Position numbers and translations under genes: made by a program. This document shows positions 60,136 through 64,000 of a DNA stretch of 64,000 nt, in pieces. Where the stretch lies: NCBI RefSeq assembly GCF_009659625.1, contig NZ_VOIW01000005.1, positions 186,001-250,000 on the forward strand. Direction: 5' to 3'. The notes beneath the pieces were generated by a model, which saw only the letters and a list, made by a program, of their open reading frames with translations, had not been told where the DNA came from and made no database searches. The number at the start of each line of letters is the position of its first letter. The first letter of the stretch is position 1. The DNA comes from Pseudomonas haemolytica. Its GTDB lineage: Bacteria > Pseudomonadota > Gammaproteobacteria > Pseudomonadales > Pseudomonadaceae.

Positions 60136-61203
60136 TCACCCTCGCGACCGAGTTTTAGAGTGGTCCATGCAATAGCGGTTGGCGCGATGGTATGTGCCAA
60201 AGTCATTGAACCTGACACCTGCCTGCGCCATGACTTTATGGGCATAAGGTGCTGTCATCTGGCGGAGATAAAACGGGTCTCTGACCACGAAGTGATGAAT
60301 GCTGTGGGTGCTGCCGAAGTTGAAGCAGAACAGCTGGAATGGCCACAGCCACCAAGGGTTCATGACTTGAGTTTGTTGTATCGCATTGCGTGGTGCTACG
60401 TCACCGTAATAGTGCATGTTTGAACTGATAAAAAACAGGCAGAACTGGCGTATCATATTCGGCGCAATAAGGATGACGACGGCGCTGTCGACAATATTCA
60501 TCAACTTCAATGTCGCAGCAGAAGTGTAAGCCTCCGTTCCCATGATGGGCGCCAGCCAGGCATACAGGTGGTAGCCGAGGAACACATACCAGCACCCCCA
60601 ATACAGCAGCCCGAAAGGCGTGTTGAGGCGGATAATCTTGCCCAACAATCTTACCTTTTGCCGCCAGCCCGGCGCGAACACCGCATTTAGAAAGCCAAAG
60701 ACAAAACCATCTAGCAGTTTCAATAACCTTAGTAGGCCCCACGGGCTACCACTGGTGGTGATCCAGGCCTCCACATCCGAATCAGTTCCGGACTCTTTAT
60801 GGTGATGAAAGTGCAGGTTGCGTCTTAACCAGGGGCTGGGCATTCCCGGTCGAGCCAGCCAGCAGAAAAACATCATGGCATTATGGGCCAACGGCTGTTT
60901 TCTGAAATAAAGACGGTGAATCAAATCATGTTCGATTTCATGAATAAACGAAGTCAGCAGCGCGTTGATCAAAATACACCCCCATGCGGGGATAGAGCCG
61001 TTGATGTAGAGCCCTCCCGTGACAATCATGCCAGCCAGGGAAAACACCATGACACTCGCCCCCAGCGTATTTTGATACTGCAGGATCGGATACCGCTTGC
61101 GCAGGTAATTGCCATGATCGGTAATACTGCGGGTTACGTTGTCAATTTTTTCCTGATCGGTAGTTAGTCGATCAATTTCGATGGCGTTTTCCAAGACTTT
61201 CAT
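60136..61203 (-). CDS. Membrane fatty-acid desaturase/hydroxylase family protein
   Basis: A 355-residue integral membrane diiron enzyme with all three histidine boxes: HEIEHDLIHR (about 88-97), HFHHHKES (about 130) and HSIHHF (about 305). Several helices (about 48-75, 105-125, 195-215, 235-255) surround them. It oxidises a lipid or hydrophobic side chain; the position and substrate are unknown. GC is lower than the surroundings. It faces away from the recombinase-like gene, and a 305-bp gap separates the two. Confidence 0.85.
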   Translation of the reverse strand: MKVLENAIEIDRLTTDQEKIDNVTRSITDHGNYLRKRYPILQYQNTLGASVMVFSLAGMIVTGGLYINGSIPAWGCILINALLTSFIHEIEHDLIHRLYFRKQPLAHNAMMFFCWLARPGMPSPWLRRNLHFHHHKESGTDSDVEAWITTSGSPWGLLRLLKLLDGFVFGFLNAVFAPGWRQKVRLLGKIIRLNTPFGLLYWGCWYVFLGYHLYAWLAPIMGTEAYTSAATLKLMNIVDSAVVILIAPNMIRQFCLFFISSNMHYYGDVAPRNAIQQTQVMNPWWLWPFQLFCFNFGSTHSIHHFVVRDPFYLRQMTAPYAHKVMAQAGVRFNDFGTYHRANRYCMDHSKTRSRG

Positions 61204-61462
61204 CTACTTATCCTCCGCTTGCATCGCGAAATTACCGGGCCTGATAAACCGGTCAAGTCAATTGCCTGAGCTATAAAACAGTAGGTGTGCAAATTCAGTG
61301 CATGTCATTCAATAAATGCAAAATCGACGGGTTAAAAATAATTTGTTAGCATCCTTCAAGCTTCAAAATGATAAGACAAGTTAAATTCTTTGCAACTGTG
61401 TATTTTGGGTGGGTTCAGTGTTACAGGTGTTTGTGTAAAGAATTGTTATTTAGTGACACTTT

Positions 61463-61493
61463 GTACAAGTATAAAAGGACTGCGTACAAGTAT
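61463..61493 (+). promoter_or_regulatory. Paired direct repeats GTACAAGTAT flanking a -10 box
   Basis: GTACAAGTAT occurs at 61463-61472 and 61484-61493, exactly 21 bases (two helical turns) apart. The first overlaps TATAAA (61470-61475). The site lies 16 bases before the start of a recombinase-like DNA-binding protein, suggesting direct autoregulation. Confidence 0.6.
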
Positions 61494-61508
61494 TGCCAAG
61501 GAGGCATC

Positions 61509-62072
61509 ATGAGATTGCATCGCGTCAGGTATTTGCGGCTCCCGTTAGAAGCGCTCGAGGGCATCGTAGAGAACATGGGCAGCCATGACGTGTTTGACGC
61601 CGTATTTTGTGACGAGCCTGCAGATAATTGCGTGAATCGCGCAGGCTTTGAACGGCTAATCCGCTACCTACAATGCGGAGATACTGTAGTAGTGGACAGC
61701 ATGGCATCGCTCTCCTCCAGTACGGAGCAACTGTGCACTCTCATTCGCACACTGATTGAAAAACAGGTCACGCTAGAGTTTTTGCATGAAAACCTGATTT
61801 TTCGCCATGACCGTCTTGAAGTTGTGAAGCCCATCATCGCAGTCATGGAGCTGATTGCGGAGTTTGAACGCGCTGCAACGAGAGAAAAGCAGGCAGCAGG
61901 CATTGCCACTGCAAAAGTTCGCGGGTCGTATAGGGGGCGCAAGAAGAAACTGTCTGACAATCAGGTTGTAAGTTTAATTGACCGCGCTGGCGCTGGAGAA
62001 AGCAAATCCAAATTGGCGCGGGATTTTGATATCAGTCGTCAGACCCTTTATCGATACTTGCGATCTACATAG
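61509..62072 (+). CDS. Serine-recombinase-like DNA-binding protein lacking catalytic residues
   Basis: A 187-residue protein with resolvase/invertase architecture: a catalytic-type domain (about 1-125) with FDAVFCDEPAD, FERLIRYLQCGDTVVVDSM and the long E helix (AVMELIAEFERAATREKQAAGI), then an HTH tail (about 145-187, VVSLIDRAGAGESKSKLARD). The N-terminus reads MRLHRVRYLRLPLEALEG where active enzymes have a Tyr-x-Arg-Val-Ser motif, so the nucleophile Ser is absent. The usual DRLxRS arginines are replaced by DSMASLSS. It should bind DNA but not recombine. AAGGAGG at 6 bases fixes ATG 61509. Confidence 0.82.
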   Translation: MRLHRVRYLRLPLEALEGIVENMGSHDVFDAVFCDEPADNCVNRAGFERLIRYLQCGDTVVVDSMASLSSSTEQLCTLIRTLIEKQVTLEFLHENLIFRHDRLEVVKPIIAVMELIAEFERAATREKQAAGIATAKVRGSYRGRKKKLSDNQVVSLIDRAGAGESKSKLARDFDISRQTLYRYLRST

Positions 62073-62167
62073 CGGCCCTCCCGGCAGTCACAGCGAAACT
62101 TATTTCGTCATACACGCGCATGCATACTGAGATCACCTCATTCAATGTCCGATAAAGGCATACGTCC

Positions 62168-62686
62168 ATGATCCGCAAGGCCTTACCCTCCGATGCACAG
62201 GCCATCGCCCAGGTGCATATCAGCAGTTGGCAAGCCGCCTATCGTGACGTGATGCCTGCCCAATTCTTGAAGGGATTGGAATCAACGCTGGCTCGACGTG
62301 AAGCTTACTGGGTTCGCTCGATTGCATCAGGTGAGCCGATTGTATGGGTTGCCGAGGTGAACCAGCAGGTTGTTGGCTGGATTGCCGTCGGCGCCAGCCG
62401 TGACGAGGATGCCATTGGGAGCAATGCAGGTGAGGTCATGGCCATCTACGTTCTGGCCGAGTATTGGCAAACTGGCGTCGGGATAGCCTTGTGGAAGGCG
62501 GGCCTGCAGGACTTGCTGGAGCAGGGGTATCAGCGTTTGACCCTGTGGGTCCTGGCTGGTAATGAAAGGGCTATCCGCTTTTATCACCGCGCAGGATGTA
62601 TCGAGGAAGCAGGAACTGCGCGCCATCTTGAGAGGGGCGGTGTACCTCTGGTGGAGGTCAGGTATGGTCTGCCCATACAGCGTTAA
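62168..62686 (+). CDS. GNAT N-acetyltransferase
   Basis: A 172-residue acetyltransferase of the GNAT fold: IRKALPSDAQAIAQVHISSW at the start, the acetyl-CoA loop VLAEYWQTGVGIALWKAG (about 98-116) and the end LWVLAGNERAIRFYHRAGC. It is complete, unlike the GNAT remnant at 37883. The acceptor is unknown. Its stop overlaps the convergent LysE gene end by four bases. Confidence 0.86.
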   Translation: MIRKALPSDAQAIAQVHISSWQAAYRDVMPAQFLKGLESTLARREAYWVRSIASGEPIVWVAEVNQQVVGWIAVGASRDEDAIGSNAGEVMAIYVLAEYWQTGVGIALWKAGLQDLLEQGYQRLTLWVLAGNERAIRFYHRAGCIEEAGTARHLERGGVPLVEVRYGLPIQR

Positions 62687-63303
62687 GCCCTGCGCGCCGT
62701 CAACAACACCGTCGCCGCCGCCGACAGCAACCCCGCGCAGCAGCGATTGAAGATGTGTTTGCCCCGTGGCTCGGCAAACCAGCGACGCATATGCAGGCCC
62801 ATATAGGCGTAGGCGCTGATGGCGACCCACTCCAGCGCCAGGAACATCGCGCCCAGCAGGGCAAATTGCGCGGTGATGGGCTGACCGGGTACTACGAACT
62901 GCGGGAGGAAGGCAGTGAAGATCAGGATGGCTTTTGGATTGCCCGCCGCTACCAGAAACTCTTGCCGCGCCAAGGCCCACAAACCGACTTTATTCGTGGC
63001 AGTGTCCGCCTCTCTCTGCGGGTCGGCACGCCACAGTTGATAGGCCAGGTAAAACAGGTACGCCGCGCCAAGAATCTTGATCCCATAGAACAACAGCTCC
63101 GACGTTTGCAGTACCACCGCCAACCCGGCGGAGGCGAGGGCAATCATGCCGGCGAAGGCCAGCAGGCGGCCGATACCGGCCAGGCAGGAAGTGCGGTAGC
63201 CATAGCGGGTAGCGTTGCTCACTGACAACAGGTTGTTGGGGCCGGGCGCCATGTTCAGGGCGAAGCAGGCGGGAAGGAAGAGGGCGAGAGTGGCGAGGTC
63301 CAT
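62683..63303 (-). CDS. LysE/RhtB-family amino acid exporter
   Basis: A 206-residue inner-membrane exporter with six helices. The family motif APGPNNLLSVSNATRYGYR lies near residues 19-37, followed by GAAYLFYLAYQLWRAD and AGNPKAILIFTAFLPQFV. It probably exports threonine, homoserine or other amino acids. ATG 63303 is the family start. It is convergent with the GNAT gene. Confidence 0.9.
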   Translation of the reverse strand: MDLATLALFLPACFALNMAPGPNNLLSVSNATRYGYRTSCLAGIGRLLAFAGMIALASAGLAVVLQTSELLFYGIKILGAAYLFYLAYQLWRADPQREADTATNKVGLWALARQEFLVAAGNPKAILIFTAFLPQFVVPGQPITAQFALLGAMFLALEWVAISAYAYMGLHMRRWFAEPRGKHIFNRCCAGLLSAAATVLLTARRA

Positions 63304-63325
63304 GGCGGCTCCGGATTGGCAGGTG

Positions 63326-63409
63326 TCAGGTGTATGAGCATATATTGGTGCTGAAGGTTGCCAGCAAAGTCAGCACAGCTTCCGCGATCAGTTTTTCGTC
63401 GTATTTCAT
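63326..63409 (-). pseudogene. Remnant of a DUF6429-like small protein
   Basis: 27 codons from ATG 63409 (GGAG 9-10 bases upstream) read MKYDEKLIAEAVLTLLATFS, like the start of a ~75-residue protein family widespread in pseudomonads (DUF6429 as I recall), then run into unrelated sequence and stop. The rest of the gene has been lost, apparently by deletion up to the LysE promoter. It may still be translated. Confidence 0.45.
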
Positions 63410-63549
63410 TATGGTTACTCCACTCGTTTGACGCTGACCAGTCAATCTACGCTCCTGGTATTACGACAGGCACGCGTAGTTGCAGATGTATCCAGCCCTG
63501 TGTCAAGTCACAACCTTTTACTTGCGCGAGACCACGCTTTCGCTGATAG

Positions 63550-63568
63550 AATGAGATGAATTCTCATT
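63550..63568 (+). promoter_or_regulatory. Fur box upstream of the FecI-like sigma factor
   Basis: AATGAGA and TCTCATT form a perfect 7-bp inverted repeat across five bases, with GATAGAATGAGATGAATTCT resembling the GATAATGATAATCATTATC consensus. It lies 17 bases before the sigma factor start, so the gene should be repressed by Fur-Fe2+. Confidence 0.75.
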
Positions 63569-63584
63569 AACATCTGTCAATATC

Positions 63585-64000
63585 GTGCAGTCTACTTCAT
63601 CGGCAAGCCACCACTCGTCCCAGTCCATTGGTCATCTCTACAGCCACCACCACGGTTGGCTGCAGGGCTGGTTACGCAGGCGCTTGGGCAATGCCGCCGA
63701 TGCGGCGGACCTGGCCCAGGATACGTTCGTGCGGCTGCTCAGCAGTGGGCCTGGCGAGCCGCCGGACTTTACGACCCCGCGTGCGTATCTGGCCACTGTC
63801 GCCAATCGCCTGACCCTCAACCTCTACCGCCGCCGTTCACTGGAGCAAGCCTACCTGGTCGCGTTGGCGCAAACTCCGCAAGAGCTGGCGCCGTCGCTGG
63901 AACATCAGGCGTTGGTGCTTGAAGCGCTCGACGAGATCGACCAGCTACTTGCCCTATTGCCCGCCAAAACTCGGCAGGCCTTCCTGATGGCGCAGTTGGA
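63585..64000 (+). CDS. FecI-like ECF sigma factor, 3' end outside window
   Basis: 138 codons are visible. After a short Ser/His-rich start comes HHHGWLQGWLRRRLGNAADAA, then DLAQDTFVRLLSS (region 2.2-2.3), TPRAYLATVANRLTLNLYRRR (2.4) and the beginning of region 4 (LLALLPAKTRQAFLMAQL). This is the FecI/FpvI-type iron-starvation sigma family. GTG 63585 is the only reasonable start, with a poor ribosome site. A Fur box precedes it; a fecR and a TonB-dependent siderophore receptor gene would be expected just beyond the window. Confidence 0.88.
   Translation, partial: MQSTSSASHHSSQSIGHLYSHHHGWLQGWLRRRLGNAADAADLAQDTFVRLLSSGPGEPPDFTTPRAYLATVANRLTLNLYRRRSLEQAYLVALAQTPQELAPSLEHQALVLEALDEIDQLLALLPAKTRQAFLMAQL

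Noticed and set aside
61509..62072. Recombinase-like gene considered as evidence of an invertible element
   Set aside because: No flanking inverted repeats of the invertase type were seen and the catalytic Ser and Arg residues are missing.
1..64000. tRNA, rRNA and insertion-sequence genes
   Set aside because: None could be supported by eye on either strand; small RNAs without strong structure could have been missed.

Overview
The window reads as chromosomal DNA of a Pseudomonas, most likely the P. fluorescens group. The grounds are high GC with G/C-ending codons, a recognisably pseudomonad gene set (acnB, miaE, ampC/ampR, a cystathionine beta-synthase/gamma-lyase pair, an OsmC-YcaO fusion, a PQQ-type sugar dehydrogenase, a FecI-like sigma factor), and about a dozen copies of the TGTGGGAG-type REP palindromes typical of that group. 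No rRNA, tRNA, CRISPR array, prophage or intact insertion sequence was seen. The last gene runs off the right edge and the first enters from the left.

Layout. 1-10 kb: the 3' end of NAD-glutamate dehydrogenase, a dicarboxylate transporter with two GntR regulators and two GGT-N3-ACC operator-like sites, tag, a cupin, a MocR regulator, an SDR/phosphotransferase pair and a 2-hydroxyacid dehydrogenase. 9.8-12.4 kb: an unrecognised overlapping gene pair resembling an orphan toxin/immunity module, an isochorismatase-family hydrolase behind what looks like a complete threonine-codon attenuator, and two exported proteins. 12.6-19.5 kb: a serine/threonine-type permease with a structured leader, acnB with a nested inverted repeat upstream, DUF1289, a tandem universal stress protein and miaE. 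19.5-27 kb: a decayed MFS gene, a two-component system, MipA/OmpV, an exported serine-hydrolase-like lipoprotein whose nucleophile is Gly, and ampC/ampR.

27-41.7 kb is mostly metabolism and transport: dienelactone hydrolase, thioesterase, EamA exporter with a divergent MocR, amidase, Fsr-type exporter with AraC regulator, ProP with a GAF protein, a hexuronate-type MFS transporter behind a near-consensus promoter with a FadR-type operator, and a sorbosone-dehydrogenase-like lipoprotein with its membrane partner. 41.7-46.5 kb is more accessory: two overlapping small genes, a P-loop kinase/nucleotidyltransferase pair, a stand-alone ComEC-like MBL enzyme, a Nudix hydrolase and a second isochorismatase-like enzyme. 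46.5-54.8 kb carries OsmC-YcaO, reverse transsulfuration genes, an SDR lacking its catalytic Tyr and a divergent MFS/LysR pair. 54.8-64 kb includes a low-GC membrane gene, an exported epimerase-like protein with a LacI-type palindrome, hchA-luxR, a CxxK esterase-like protein, a membrane desaturase, a serine-recombinase-like protein without its catalytic residues, and a Fur-box/FecI unit.

Two themes recur. First, at least five genes are reduced to fragments, by end truncation or an internal in-frame deletion (MFS, GNAT, VOC, ComM, a DUF6429-like protein). Second, several intact reading frames have lost the catalytic residue that defines their family. The strongest undescribed regulatory candidate is the threonine-codon attenuator at 11.1-11.3 kb. 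The strongest protein candidates are the dead-recombinase regulator at 61.5 kb and the toxin/immunity-like pair at 9.8-10.6 kb.
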